Source: Paraglaciecola hydrolytica
Lineage (GTDB): Bacteria > Pseudomonadota > Gammaproteobacteria > Enterobacterales > Alteromonadaceae
Direction of reading: 5' to 3'
Assembly (NCBI RefSeq): GCF_001565895.1
Contig: NZ_LSNE01000003.1
Location: forward strand, 788,380-852,379
DNA length: 64,000 bases
In this document: positions 41,051 through 49,795 of the stretch, one piece after another
Layout: each line of letters opens with the position of its first letter
How positions within the stretch are numbered: position 1 is the first letter of the stretch
The notes under the pieces: model-generated
What the model saw: the letters and a program-made list of their open reading frames with translations, nothing else
The model's database searches: none
What the model was told of the DNA's origin: nothing
Made by a program: the position numbers and the translations under genes

Positions 41051-42505
41051 TTAAGATCCCTCCATATCAACGATCCAGGTATCTTTACTGCCACCACCTT
41101 GTGAAGAATTCACAACCGTGGAGCCTCTTATCATCGCGACTCTGGTTAAGCCTCCTGTGGTCACTTTGACGTCTTTACCACTGAGGATAAAAGGACGTAA
41201 ATCCAAATGACGAGGTTCTACTTTGGTATCTACCATAGTCGGTGCTGTAGACAGTATTAACATCGGTTGCGCCACATAATTGCGTGGGTCTTCTTGGATT
41301 AATTTACGGAATTTTTCATGTTCTTTGGCATTAGAGTGTGGGCCAATTAACATGCCGTAACCGCCAGACTCATTGGCCGGTTTGACCACCATAGAAGCAA
41401 TGTTTTCTAATACATACTCACGTTCTTTTTCATTTACACATTTATAAGTCGGCACGTTGGGTAAAATGGGCTCTTCATTTAGATAATATTTAATAATGTC
41501 AGGCACAAAGGCATACACCACTTTATCATCAGCAACTCCTGAACCTGGTGCATTGGCAAGAGCAACATTGCCCGCCTTCCAAGCCCGCATGATGCCTGGT
41601 ACGCCTAGAGTTGATTCTGGATTAAATACTTCTGGATCAAGAAACCAATCATCTATGCGCCGATAAACCACATCAACCCGCGAGAGGCCATTGATGGTAC
41701 GCATATAAACACAATCATCATCGCCGACCACTAAATCGTTACCTTCAACTAACTCTGCGCCCATTTGCTGGGCTAAATAAGCATGTTCAAAGTAGGCTGA
41801 GTTATAAATGCCGGGAGTGAGTACCACGATTTCTGGTTCGGCAATGTCTCTAGGTGACATGGCTGCCAACATGTCGTAAAGGTCAGAAGGATAATCATCT
41901 ACTGGCAGTATGTTGAGTTTTTCAAACATTTCTGGGAAAACTCGTTTCATCACCTGACGGTTTTCCAGCATATAAGATACCCCAGAAGGTACTCTGAGGT
42001 TGTCTTCCAGTACATAAACCACGCCTTGATTATCACGCACTAAGTCAGAGCCACAGATGTGCGCCCACACCCCTAATGGCGGGCTAAAACCTTTGCATTC
42101 AAGGAGGAAGTTTTTGGATTTATCCAATAGGTCGGCGGGAAAAATGCCATCTTTGATGATGTTTTGGGCATTGTATAAATCATCAATAAACATGTTTAAG
42201 GCTTTAACACGTTGTTTTAAACCAATTTCAATATCTACCCATTCTTTTTTATCAATGAGCCTAGGAATAATATCAAAGGGCCAAGCACGATCTATCGAAC
42301 CTTCTTCGTCATTGTAGACCCGAAACGTGATACCCATGACATGAATGGCGGAATCTGCAGCGGCTTTATATTCAATAATCTCTGCGTCAGATAAGTCTCG
42401 CAAATAGCTACACAAATCATCTGCATAGGCTCTTGGTTTACCACTAGCTCGCAGTAGCTCGTCATGCAGATTTGCTACTTTATAATTTCCCCATCGAATA
42501 GCCAT
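41051..42505 (-). CDS. circularly permuted type-2 ATP-grasp protein
   Basis: 484 residues from the ATG at 42505, which has AAGGGG just upstream; a longer frame to 42574 adds a Cys-rich lead that is not part of the family. Family landmarks are GFSPPLGVWAHICGSDLVRD, VYVLEDNLRVPSGVSYMLENR, VVKPANESGGYGMLIGP and the C-terminal GGLTRVA. It is predicted to be an ATP-dependent carboxylate-amine ligase; the substrate is unknown. Comparative genomics has tied this family to alpha-E proteins, transglutaminase-like proteins and Anbu, which is the next gene, divergent. Confidence 0.93.
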   Translation of the reverse strand: MAIRWGNYKVANLHDELLRASGKPRAYADDLCSYLRDLSDAEIIEYKAAADSAIHVMGITFRVYNDEEGSIDRAWPFDIIPRLIDKKEWVDIEIGLKQRVKALNMFIDDLYNAQNIIKDGIFPADLLDKSKNFLLECKGFSPPLGVWAHICGSDLVRDNQGVVYVLEDNLRVPSGVSYMLENRQVMKRVFPEMFEKLNILPVDDYPSDLYDMLAAMSPRDIAEPEIVVLTPGIYNSAYFEHAYLAQQMGAELVEGNDLVVGDDDCVYMRTINGLSRVDVVYRRIDDWFLDPEVFNPESTLGVPGIMRAWKAGNVALANAPGSGVADDKVVYAFVPDIIKYYLNEEPILPNVPTYKCVNEKEREYVLENIASMVVKPANESGGYGMLIGPHSNAKEHEKFRKLIQEDPRNYVAQPMLILSTAPTMVDTKVEPRHLDLRPFILSGKDVKVTTGGLTRVAMIRGSTVVNSSQGGGSKDTWIVDMEGS

Positions 42506-42606
42506 TGGAACCCCTTGCTGGTTATTTGAACATCTAGTATACGGACAACAGAATTGTTTTAAAGCTGCTTTCATGCCAAAAATATTATTTGTAATTCTAG
42601 TGGAGC

Positions 42607-42626
42607 AGAGACAAAATGCTGTCTCT
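42607..42626. promoter_or_regulatory. dyad in the divergent Anbu / ATP-grasp promoter region
   Basis: A perfect inverted repeat AGAGACA-N6-TGTCTCT in the 197-nt region between the two divergent starts. Size and position fit a dimeric repressor or activator site serving both directions. No regulator gene is next to it. Confidence 0.4.
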
Positions 42627-42702
42627 AGATGATCAATTTTGGGTCATTCTTTCGTTCCCCTTAAATGAATAAGCCCAACTATAGTGCAGTGAGAGAGTAG
42701 CG

Positions 42703-43449
42703 TTGACATACTGTTTAGCAATTAGCGTAAATAAAGGTTTAGTGTTTGCTTCTGATTCGCGCACTAATGCTGGGGTCGATTATGTGGCGACCTACAGTAA
42801 AATGACCACTTTTGTCTTTCCACAAAATCGCAGTTTAGTATTATTAACCTCTGGCAGCTTAGCTACATCTCAAGCAGTGATTAATGCGATTAAGACCGAT
42901 CTTAATGATCCTGATGCAGAGTTTAATTTATGTAAGGGTAAATATTTACATGAAGTAGCCAAGTACATCGGCCAACTGAGTCAAAAAGAACAAAAGCAAC
43001 ATGCTGAAGCCATGGAGAAATCCAAGGCTAGTTCTGAATCGAGTTTTATCCTAGGTGGACAAATTGCCGGTCAACCCTGTGAGATCTTTTTGATTTACCC
43101 TCAGGGTAACTACATTACCGCGTCTACAGAAACGCCTTATTTGCAAATTGGCGAAAATAAATACGGTAAACCCATACTAGACCGCATTGTCAGTGCTAAT
43201 ACCTCATTAGAGGACGCCGCACGTTGTGCCATCGTCTCTTTAGATTCAACCATCAGAAGTAATATATCGGTGGGTCCTCCGATAGAATTGGCCATTCATA
43301 GCAACAACGTGATCGAAGCTCCTTACCGTACTTCACTGAGTAACAACAGTGTGATGTATAAATCGGTACAGAAGCATTGGAATGAAGGTTTAAAGCGCGC
43401 GTTTAATAAATTGCCGCGCTTTGATTGGGAAAAACCATCGGCAAAATAG
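42703..43449 (+). CDS. Anbu proteasome-like peptidase
   Basis: 248 residues starting at TTG. After Met removal the N-terminal residue is Thr1 (TYCLAISV), with Asp17 (SDSRTNAG) and Lys32 (YSKMTTF) in the positions of the proteasome active site. The length and C-terminal extension fit Anbu, the ancestral beta-subunit family, not HslV (~175 residues); no HslU or other ATPase is nearby. Known Anbu assembles as an open helical or ring structure; its natural substrate is unknown. It is divergent from the ATP-grasp/alpha-E operon, the usual Anbu context. Confidence 0.93.
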   Translation: MTYCLAISVNKGLVFASDSRTNAGVDYVATYSKMTTFVFPQNRSLVLLTSGSLATSQAVINAIKTDLNDPDAEFNLCKGKYLHEVAKYIGQLSQKEQKQHAEAMEKSKASSESSFILGGQIAGQPCEIFLIYPQGNYITASTETPYLQIGENKYGKPILDRIVSANTSLEDAARCAIVSLDSTIRSNISVGPPIELAIHSNNVIEAPYRTSLSNNSVMYKSVQKHWNEGLKRAFNKLPRFDWEKPSAK

Positions 43450-43486
43450 CTAAATTAACCTGGACTATGGGCAGGTTAATTAGCTA
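43447..43486. terminator. convergent hairpin between Anbu and zinc-peptidase genes
   Basis: TAGCTAAATTAACCTG (43447-43462) pairs with CAGGTTAATTAGCTA (43472-43486) with a single bulged A and a 9-nt loop. It spans the stop of one gene and the 3' end of the other. AU-rich lower stems could act as U-tracts in both directions. Confidence 0.5.
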
Positions 43487-44583
43487 TGACGTTGCTGATA
43501 AACATCGTCATTCTGTAATACCACTTGATGTACAAAACGTAATTTATCTAGCGCGCTGATAGGGATGACAAAAGGATAGGCATCATCTAAGCCCATACTT
43601 CTATTTAAGCCATTTAATACCGCGGTTAGTCTACACCAGTCATTAAACAAATGAGTAAAGCTGGTGGCAGTGTACACTTGGTCGTGCTGACCACTGGCAA
43701 CCAAGGGGTTGGCTACCTTGTTACCCGATACACTAAAATCAAAATCACTGGCCGTTTCAAGAGTATCCACCATGTGCAGATAATGGGCCCAGGTTTCAGC
43801 CCAATCTTCCCACGGATGCATACTGGCGTAGGCTGTTACCCATACATTCTGCCAGTTTTGTTTTGGTCCATTAGCATAATAATCTTGCATGGCCTGTGAA
43901 TAGTCTATACGTTCATCACCAAATAAAGCACGAAAAGGCTCAAGTTGAGAACTGTTTTTAATGAACCTATCCCAATAATAATGACCAGACTCGTGACGAA
44001 AATGCCCAATTAAAGTGCGGTAATTTTCATTTAGGCTTTCACGTATTTGTAGGCGAGAACTGTGCTGGGCTTCATTCACATTGATGGTAATGATGCCTGC
44101 GTGGTGACCAGTATTAACGTAATTTTTAACCGTTAACTCATTGCCAAATTCATCTTTGACTTGATCCTCTAAAAACTCAAAACCCAGCCCAGTAAGAGGT
44201 TCGTCGCGACGATTCACTACAGGCAGTTTGAGTTTATACAAGGTATATAGTAAACGACGTTTGGCTTGTTCTAAGCGATACCAAAGCCGTTTGTTGTGTT
44301 CAATATCTAGATTGGGAATGACTTCATTAAGCTGACAGGCCTGACAATAGTCATGAGTTTCATCAAAGGGGATCATCCAGTTACAGACATTGTAATCAGT
44401 GTAGTTTTTACATTGACGATATATCCGGCCGTTACTGGAAGCTTGCAAATTGTCAAAACGATTACGAGTGAAAGCACTTAGTTGCACATCATCGGGTAAA
44501 AAGCCCAATAATAAACCACAAACTACACATTGGCTGTTGGCAAAATGTAGTTTATTGCCACATTGACAAACAAAAGTTTTCAA
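43480..44583 (-). CDS. zinc-ribbon HExxH putative metallopeptidase (COG4307-like)
   Basis: 367 residues from a TTG preceded by GAGGA. Two Cys4 zinc sites are visible (Cys6, 8, 19, 22 and Cys58, 67, 80, 83). The catalytic-type motif HESGH (His197, Glu198, His201) sits in RHESGHYYWDRF, with a later Glu/Asp-rich WEDWAETWAHYLH that could give the third ligand. No signal peptide, so cytoplasmic. Relatives are listed as putative zinc-binding metallopeptidases with no known substrate. It faces Anbu tail to tail across 30 nt. Confidence 0.85.
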   Translation of the reverse strand: MKTFVCQCGNKLHFANSQCVVCGLLLGFLPDDVQLSAFTRNRFDNLQASSNGRIYRQCKNYTDYNVCNWMIPFDETHDYCQACQLNEVIPNLDIEHNKRLWYRLEQAKRRLLYTLYKLKLPVVNRRDEPLTGLGFEFLEDQVKDEFGNELTVKNYVNTGHHAGIITINVNEAQHSSRLQIRESLNENYRTLIGHFRHESGHYYWDRFIKNSSQLEPFRALFGDERIDYSQAMQDYYANGPKQNWQNVWVTAYASMHPWEDWAETWAHYLHMVDTLETASDFDFSVSGNKVANPLVASGQHDQVYTATSFTHLFNDWCRLTAVLNGLNRSMGLDDAYPFVIPISALDKLRFVHQVVLQNDDVYQQRHS

Positions 44584-44811
44584 ACAGAATTCCTCGACAA
44601 AACACGGGATACAGCGAGCTGCGCATCATGAGTCATTTAAGCCAGCATAGCAATGTTGCCAGCATATATCTGCACAAAACGGCCTTCATTATAATACGAC
44701 CAAAACAAGACGCTGTTTAATAATTGAGCGAAAAAGTAAAAAACAGGTCGATTAAACGCAGTTTACTAATATAAGATGTCGGTATGGTTAAGGTTTTAAA
44801 TCAGGGATGTT

Positions 44812-45732
44812 ATGACAACAGGCTATACATTGCCCCGTTCTACTTTATTGTTGGTCGATGCTGATAAACAACAAATAGCAACTTTGCGTCGCATGTTTAG
44901 TCACGAATATAACATTGAAGTAGCGCAGGATGGCAAACACGCAGCAAATAGCGCTTTTGATATGGATATTGACTTAATACTTTGTGCCGTTAACAGCCCA
45001 TTGATATCTGGCTCCGAACTTTGTGCCTTAGTAAAAAACAATCCAATAACCCGACATATCCCCATTATTTTGCTGGCTGACAATGCCACTGCCGATGAAG
45101 AGCAAATGTGCCTTGAGGCGGGAGCGATTGATTACATCAGCCGCGCAACGCTGCCACCAATACTGCTTTCACGTGTACGTAATCACATGGGCTTAGTTGA
45201 ACACCAAAAAATGCTGGAACATGTTTCCAGTACTGACGGTTTAACGGGCTTGGCCAATCGTATGCAACTAGATACCACCTTAAACCGTGTCTGGCATGCA
45301 GCGATTAGAGCAGGGCATTCTATCGGTTTGTTAATGATAGATATCGATCATTTTAAGTTTTACAACGATGAATTTGGCCATATCCAAGGTGATGAATGTT
45401 TGAAATTGGTGGCGTCGACTATTGCTAAAAGCAAATACCGTGAAGAGGATTTTGCTGCCCGTTATGGTGGTGAAGAGTTTGTTTTGTTATTGCCTTATAC
45501 CACACTAGACGGTGCTAAAAAGGTTGCCAAGGCACTGCTCAAAAATATCCGCCAGCTAAAAATTCCTGCACCTTCTCGAGCAGGCTCTGACAGAGTCACT
45601 GTCAGTGTTGGGGTGGCAGCCATGTCTCCCAAATTTGATCCTTTGCAAAATATCAGCCCCATGGAATTGATCAATCAGGCGGATATGCAATTGTTTAAAG
45701 CCAAACGCGCAGGTCGTGATCGTCTTTGCTGA
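44812..45732 (+). CDS. diguanylate cyclase with degenerate receiver domain
   Basis: 306 residues. A CheY-like receiver fold (~10-125) precedes a GGDEF domain (~135-306) with GGEEF at 219-223 and inhibitory site REED at 210-213, so the cyclase should be active. In the receiver the phospho-acceptor Asp is replaced by Ala59 (LILCAVNSP) and the conserved Lys by Arg111 (ISRATLPP); only an early acidic residue (Asp16) remains. Control by phosphorylation is therefore unlikely; protein binding is the alternative. No histidine kinase is next to it. Confidence 0.93.
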   Translation: MTTGYTLPRSTLLLVDADKQQIATLRRMFSHEYNIEVAQDGKHAANSAFDMDIDLILCAVNSPLISGSELCALVKNNPITRHIPIILLADNATADEEQMCLEAGAIDYISRATLPPILLSRVRNHMGLVEHQKMLEHVSSTDGLTGLANRMQLDTTLNRVWHAAIRAGHSIGLLMIDIDHFKFYNDEFGHIQGDECLKLVASTIAKSKYREEDFAARYGGEEFVLLLPYTTLDGAKKVAKALLKNIRQLKIPAPSRAGSDRVTVSVGVAAMSPKFDPLQNISPMELINQADMQLFKAKRAGRDRLC

Positions 45733-45738
45733 TCGTGT

Positions 45739-46491
45739 TTAAAGCCTCGGCGGATTTTGCAGTATGTCAGTTAGCAGCAATCCATAGTCAGAGACCGCTG
45801 CATAATCTTTAGTATCGATGTGTGGCCGTTGGCTATCTGGATTACTCACAGCAAGTAAGTGTTTAATACCAAAGTCTTGGGCGGCCTGCAGTATGCTGAG
45901 GCTGTCGTCTACAAATAGCGTGTGCTGGCAGTTAAAATGAATGTCTGCTTGTAATTTTTGCCACAATAATTGTGATTCTTTAGTGACACCAAACTGGTGA
46001 GTCGAAATTAATTTATCGATATGGCTATCTAAGTGGGTATGTCCGACTTTTAGCGACAAGCTATCTGGGTGGGCGTTGGTCAATAAAATCACTTCTCTAC
46101 CAGAATATTTGAGGGCATCAATAAAAGCGATAGCGTCAGGACGAATACTGATCAAATGTTCGATTTCTCTTTTTGCCAAGACAATATCGATCTTAAGTTT
46201 TTCGCTCCAATAGTCTAAACAATACCAGTGTATAGTGCCTGCAACCTTATGATATTCAGCCAACATAAAGTCTTTTGCTGCCGCAACTGAGATACCTTGA
46301 AGCGTAGCTAATTTGTGTGGTAAGTGCTCCAACCAGAAATGGTTGTCAAAGTGTAGGTCTAGCAGTGTACCATCCATATCAAGCAGGACAGTTTCAATTT
46401 GTTTCCAATCAATATTTGACAAAGGGTATGACTCTTGTTTAAACAGTGGGTGCAAAAGCGATAACTCATTATGTTGACCAAACGACAACAC
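45739..46491 (-). CDS. yrfG: HAD-family GMP/IMP nucleotidase YrfG
   Basis: 250 residues. HAD motif I is DMDGTLLD (residue ~38), motif II is ILLTNA and motif IV is LFVDDSLSIL. YrfG dephosphorylates purine monophosphates. It is divergent from nudE over 40 nt; in Escherichia coli yrfG and nudE are also close neighbours. The start is uncertain: GTG at 46491 or TTG one codon later, neither with a clear ribosome-binding site. Confidence 0.9.
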   Translation of the reverse strand: MLSFGQHNELSLLHPLFKQESYPLSNIDWKQIETVLLDMDGTLLDLHFDNHFWLEHLPHKLATLQGISVAAAKDFMLAEYHKVAGTIHWYCLDYWSEKLKIDIVLAKREIEHLISIRPDAIAFIDALKYSGREVILLTNAHPDSLSLKVGHTHLDSHIDKLISTHQFGVTKESQLLWQKLQADIHFNCQHTLFVDDSLSILQAAQDFGIKHLLAVSNPDSQRPHIDTKDYAAVSDYGLLLTDILQNPPRL

Positions 46492-46531
46492 TGAATTTGA
46501 TGACTAAAACCAATAGTAACGTGAATTAACT

Positions 46532-47095
46532 ATGAGCAAAATAGACAATAAAAAAGCCCTACCACAAATTCATCAACGTAAAGTGATTGCGCAAAGCGGT
46601 TTGTTTAAAATCGAACAACTGGAACTTGAGTTTTCAAATGGTGAAAAACGCCAATTTGAACGCATGGCGGGCAGTGGTCGCGGTGCAGTAATGATAGTCC
46701 CTTTTATCAACGAGCATGAGTTTTTGTTAGTCAGAGAATACGCGGCTGGCACTCATTCTTATCAACTTGGATTTCCTAAAGGCTTGATAGACCCTGGCGA
46801 GTCTGCCATGGTTGCAGCCAACCGTGAACTAAAAGAAGAAGTAGGTTATGGTGCGCAAGAGTTGATCGCTTTGCATACCGTAAGCATGGCTCCGGCATTT
46901 TTTGACGCAAAAATGGAAATTTTCATCGCTAAAAAACTTTACGCCGAAAGTTTAGTTGGTGATGAGCCCGAGCCGATGGAAGTGATCCCTTGGTCAATTA
47001 ACGATATAGATACACTTCTGGCCAGAGAAGATTTTGTTGAAGCAAGGTGTATTGCCGCTTTGTTTCTTACCCTTAAATGGATAAAGGAAGGCTAA
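46532..47095 (+). CDS. nudE: ADP-compounds Nudix hydrolase NudE
   Basis: 187 residues. The full Nudix box is present (GLIDPGESAMVAANRELKEE, continuing VG), with GFPKG before it. NudE hydrolyses ADP-ribose, NADH and diadenosine polyphosphates. The stop codon overlaps the cysQ ATG, so the two are translationally coupled, as in many gammaproteobacteria. Confidence 0.95.
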   Translation: MSKIDNKKALPQIHQRKVIAQSGLFKIEQLELEFSNGEKRQFERMAGSGRGAVMIVPFINEHEFLLVREYAAGTHSYQLGFPKGLIDPGESAMVAANRELKEEVGYGAQELIALHTVSMAPAFFDAKMEIFIAKKLYAESLVGDEPEPMEVIPWSINDIDTLLAREDFVEARCIAALFLTLKWIKEG

Positions 47096-47931
47096 TGGCC
47101 CATTACGATATTCCGGCTTTACTCGAAATCGCCAAACGCGCGGCAAAAGTGGCGGGCGCGGCTATTATGGAGATTTATGATAGCGGTAATATTACCACCT
47201 ATCATAAAGAAGATGATTCTCCGGTAACCAATGCAGACTATAAAGCCAATGAAATTATTTTGGCTATTTTGCAACAAGAAACACCTGATATTCCTATCAT
47301 GTCGGAAGAAACCGACAACGCCAAGTTAGCCACCCGCAAAAACTGGAAACGCTATTGGTTAATCGATCCCATTGATGGTACTCAAGAATTTGTTGCCCGT
47401 AGCGGCGACTTTGCGGTCAACATCGCCTTGGTCGAAGATAATGTACCGATTATCGGCGTCATTTATTGGCCACCTGGTGATACGTTGTACTCTGCATCAA
47501 CAGGTTATGGTGCCTTTAAAGAAAGTCCGGCTGAAAACAAACAAATCCATGTGCGGGCTTTTGATGACGTAGAGCAAGGTGTGGTCATGATTGCGATCAG
47601 CCGTCGCCAAGCGCGTGAAAAAGTCATGAATAGCATGAGTAAACACCGTATTTATCAGACTTTGCCTTTAGGCAGTTGCTCATTAAAAGCCTGTTTTATT
47701 GCCGAAGGAAAAGCCGACGTATTTTTACGTATTGGCGTGACGGGTGAATGGGATACCGGCGCGTCACAATGTATTGTTGCCGAAGCGGGAGGTTCTATTT
47801 TAGCCCATGACTTCGAACCCTTAAGTTACAACCAACGTAAAGTTGTAACCAATCCCGATTTTATTGTGATGGGCGATCAAAATGTTGATTGGCCATCAAT
47901 TGTTAAATATCAACTTGGAAACCAGCCATGA
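47095..47931 (+). CDS. cysQ: 3'(2'),5'-bisphosphate nucleotidase CysQ
   Basis: 278 residues from the ATG at 47095, which overlaps the nudE stop. An upstream in-frame start at 47077 lies inside nudE and adds a non-family lead. Metal-binding motifs of the Li+-sensitive phosphatase family are present: MSEET, DPIDGTQEF and GEWDTGASQCIV. CysQ removes the 3' phosphate of pAp made in sulfate assimilation. It overlaps the YceI gene by 4 nt (ATGA). Confidence 0.95.
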   Translation: MAHYDIPALLEIAKRAAKVAGAAIMEIYDSGNITTYHKEDDSPVTNADYKANEIILAILQQETPDIPIMSEETDNAKLATRKNWKRYWLIDPIDGTQEFVARSGDFAVNIALVEDNVPIIGVIYWPPGDTLYSASTGYGAFKESPAENKQIHVRAFDDVEQGVVMIAISRRQAREKVMNSMSKHRIYQTLPLGSCSLKACFIAEGKADVFLRIGVTGEWDTGASQCIVAEAGGSILAHDFEPLSYNQRKVVTNPDFIVMGDQNVDWPSIVKYQLGNQP

Positions 47932-48515
47932 AAACCCTGAAAAAAAGTTTAGCGAGCGGATTACTTACCTTAAGTTTTTTAAGCACTAGTGTCTTTGCGC
48001 ATTTTGTTGTTGATAACGATCAATCCAGTGTTTTTTTTATCTCTACAAAAAACCTCAATGTTAGCGAAATACATCATTTCAAAAACATTGAAGGCGCGAT
48101 GGAAAAAGACGGTAAATTTTCCTTAGATATTAATTTGGGCTCAGTAGAAACCGGTATCGAAATTCGCAATACCCGCATGCAAGAACAGCTTTTTAAGGTG
48201 GATTCTTTCCCTAAAGCTCATGTATCAGCCACCTTGCCAGCTAAGGTCTTAGCCATGGATAAAGGCCAAAGTTTACGTATCCAGTTACCCGCGACCTTGA
48301 GTTTAATGGGTATAGACAAAGCCTTGAGTCTGGATTTAGTGATCAACAAAACGATTGAAGAACAGTATGTGGTGACCAGTGCCCAACCTGTGCTTATTGG
48401 CGCCGCTGACGTTGGTTTAAAAGAAGGTGTTGAAGTACTGCAAAAATTAGCAGGTTTAAGCAGTATTGGTTTAACCGTGCCTGTGTCATTCAACTTAGTT
48501 TTGAATAAACACTAG
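47928..48515 (+). CDS. YceI-family periplasmic protein
   Basis: 195 residues with a signal peptide ending VFAH (~25). The remainder is one YceI lipocalin-like barrel: HFVVDNDQSSVFFISTK, then NIEGAMEKDGKFSLDINLGSVETGI and the RMQEQLFKVDSFP motif. YceI proteins bind polyisoprenoid lipids; the ligand here is unproven. It is co-translated with cysQ and convergent with yheU, overlapping it by 4 nt. Confidence 0.93.
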   Translation: MKTLKKSLASGLLTLSFLSTSVFAHFVVDNDQSSVFFISTKNLNVSEIHHFKNIEGAMEKDGKFSLDINLGSVETGIEIRNTRMQEQLFKVDSFPKAHVSATLPAKVLAMDKGQSLRIQLPATLSLMGIDKALSLDLVINKTIEEQYVVTSAQPVLIGAADVGLKEGVEVLQKLAGLSSIGLTVPVSFNLVLNKH

Positions 48516-48745
48516 TCCTCAGCTTCACTGTGCTTAAGCTGATTTTTAGGCACAATATTGACCGTTTCATGCAGTTCTGAGTACACCACAAAAGCCTCGC
48601 CCGACTTAAGTTGGGTGAGGACCTGCAGCACCTTATCCTGCAAATTCACATCCTGTTCACCGTACTCTGTACCTTCTTGTAATACAAAACCTTCGATCAA
48701 ATTGACTAAGGTTTCGTGGGCTATTTCATTGATTGGAACGATCAT
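48512..48745 (-). CDS. yheU: YheU-family protein
   Basis: 77 residues, matching YheU (~72). It opens MIVPINEIAHETLVNLIEGF and ends in an acidic tail. It is a small cytoplasmic protein of unknown function. It overlaps yheT by 4 nt, as in Escherichia coli, where yheS-yheT-yheU are contiguous. Confidence 0.9.
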   Translation of the reverse strand: MIVPINEIAHETLVNLIEGFVLQEGTEYGEQDVNLQDKVLQVLTQLKSGEAFVVYSELHETVNIVPKNQLKHSEAED

Positions 48746-49779
48746 AATTTCTCATTTTTTACGGTATTGTTTGACGCTAAGATGGATTGAAAAAAGCGGG
48801 CACTACGTGGCTGTAGCCATATTTCTGGAGACCAAGGTGTACCTTGCATAAATCCACAATGACCACCTTGTTCGCTAACTTCTACTCGCACAAAGGCAGA
48901 AAGTTGCTCGGCTTTAGGCAGCACATTTTCATTCATAAAGGGATCGTCTTTAGCGTGAATTATCAGAGTTGGCGTTTTGATCTTGTGTAGAAAGGGTAAG
49001 GCACTACAACGTTGATAGTAGTCATTAGCATCCTTAAAACCATGCAAAGGTGCCGTGATATTTTGGTCAAAATCTCGAAAAGTTTTGATGCTAGGAATTT
49101 GCTCTTCGGTGATGTTAATCAGGCCGCGATAATCAATACTTTGCATTTTTAAACTAAGATTTTTTAACATGCTTTTAAGTAAATATTTTTGATATCGCCG
49201 CGCAAAACCATGGTTAATACTGTCTGCACATTCGTTTAACAACAAAGGTGCAGAGACAGCCATAGCTCCCTGAATAATCCTTTGTTCAGGTCTTTCACCC
49301 AGCAACTTAAGCAACATATTAGCCCCCAGTGAAAAACCGATGGCAAGTTTAGGTAAATCTGGGTATTGCTGTTGCAAGTAGTTTAATAAAGTCCACGCAT
49401 CGCCGGTTTCACCCGAATGATATGCTCGAGCTAATAAGTTGGGCTTACCACCACAACCGCGAAAATGCATCACTACCACAGCAAATCCTTGGCGCTGTAA
49501 ATACGCAGCGGTGTTGTGGCAATAATGAGAGTCAATTGAGCCTTCGAGGCCATGAAACATCACCACTAAAGCGTTGGCTGCGAGCGGCTCACCTACCCAT
49601 ACTAAGTTGACCTTATCACCGTCTGGTAGGCTGAAATCTTCGCGTCGATAGCTCAAGGCCGCACGCTTCTGAAAAAAACGTGGAAAGATGGTTTGCACAT
49701 GACGATTGCGCGCCCACCATGGCGCAATAAAGTCACTAACAACGACCTTCCCTTTGTGCTGTAACAACTCTGTTGGCAT
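48742..49779 (-). CDS. yheT: alpha/beta-hydrolase YheT
   Basis: 345 residues from the ATG at 49779; a longer open frame reaching 49956 only overlaps yheS and is not part of the family. The typical opening FIAPWWARNRHVQTIFPRF, oxyanion HGLEGS and nucleophile elbow GFSLGAN are seen, with Asp in HAKDDPF and His in EQGGHCGFM completing the triad. It is a UPF0017/EMB8-type esterase; the substrate is unknown. It lies 16 nt downstream of yheS. Confidence 0.93.
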   Translation of the reverse strand: MPTELLQHKGKVVVSDFIAPWWARNRHVQTIFPRFFQKRAALSYRREDFSLPDGDKVNLVWVGEPLAANALVVMFHGLEGSIDSHYCHNTAAYLQRQGFAVVVMHFRGCGGKPNLLARAYHSGETGDAWTLLNYLQQQYPDLPKLAIGFSLGANMLLKLLGERPEQRIIQGAMAVSAPLLLNECADSINHGFARRYQKYLLKSMLKNLSLKMQSIDYRGLINITEEQIPSIKTFRDFDQNITAPLHGFKDANDYYQRCSALPFLHKIKTPTLIIHAKDDPFMNENVLPKAEQLSAFVRVEVSEQGGHCGFMQGTPWSPEIWLQPRSARFFQSILASNNTVKNEKL

Positions 49780-49795
49780 ATTATTAAACAATACT

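Noticed and set aside
37090-42505. N-acetylglutaminylglutamine amide (NAGGN) osmolyte cluster
   Set aside because: That cluster has an asparagine-synthetase-like amidotransferase and a GNAT acetyltransferase, neither of which is present; the ligases here are alpha-E-linked ATP-grasp and GspSA.
42703-43449. HslV protease
   Set aside because: The protein is about 70 residues too long, no hslU is adjacent, and the ATP-grasp/alpha-E context is that of Anbu.
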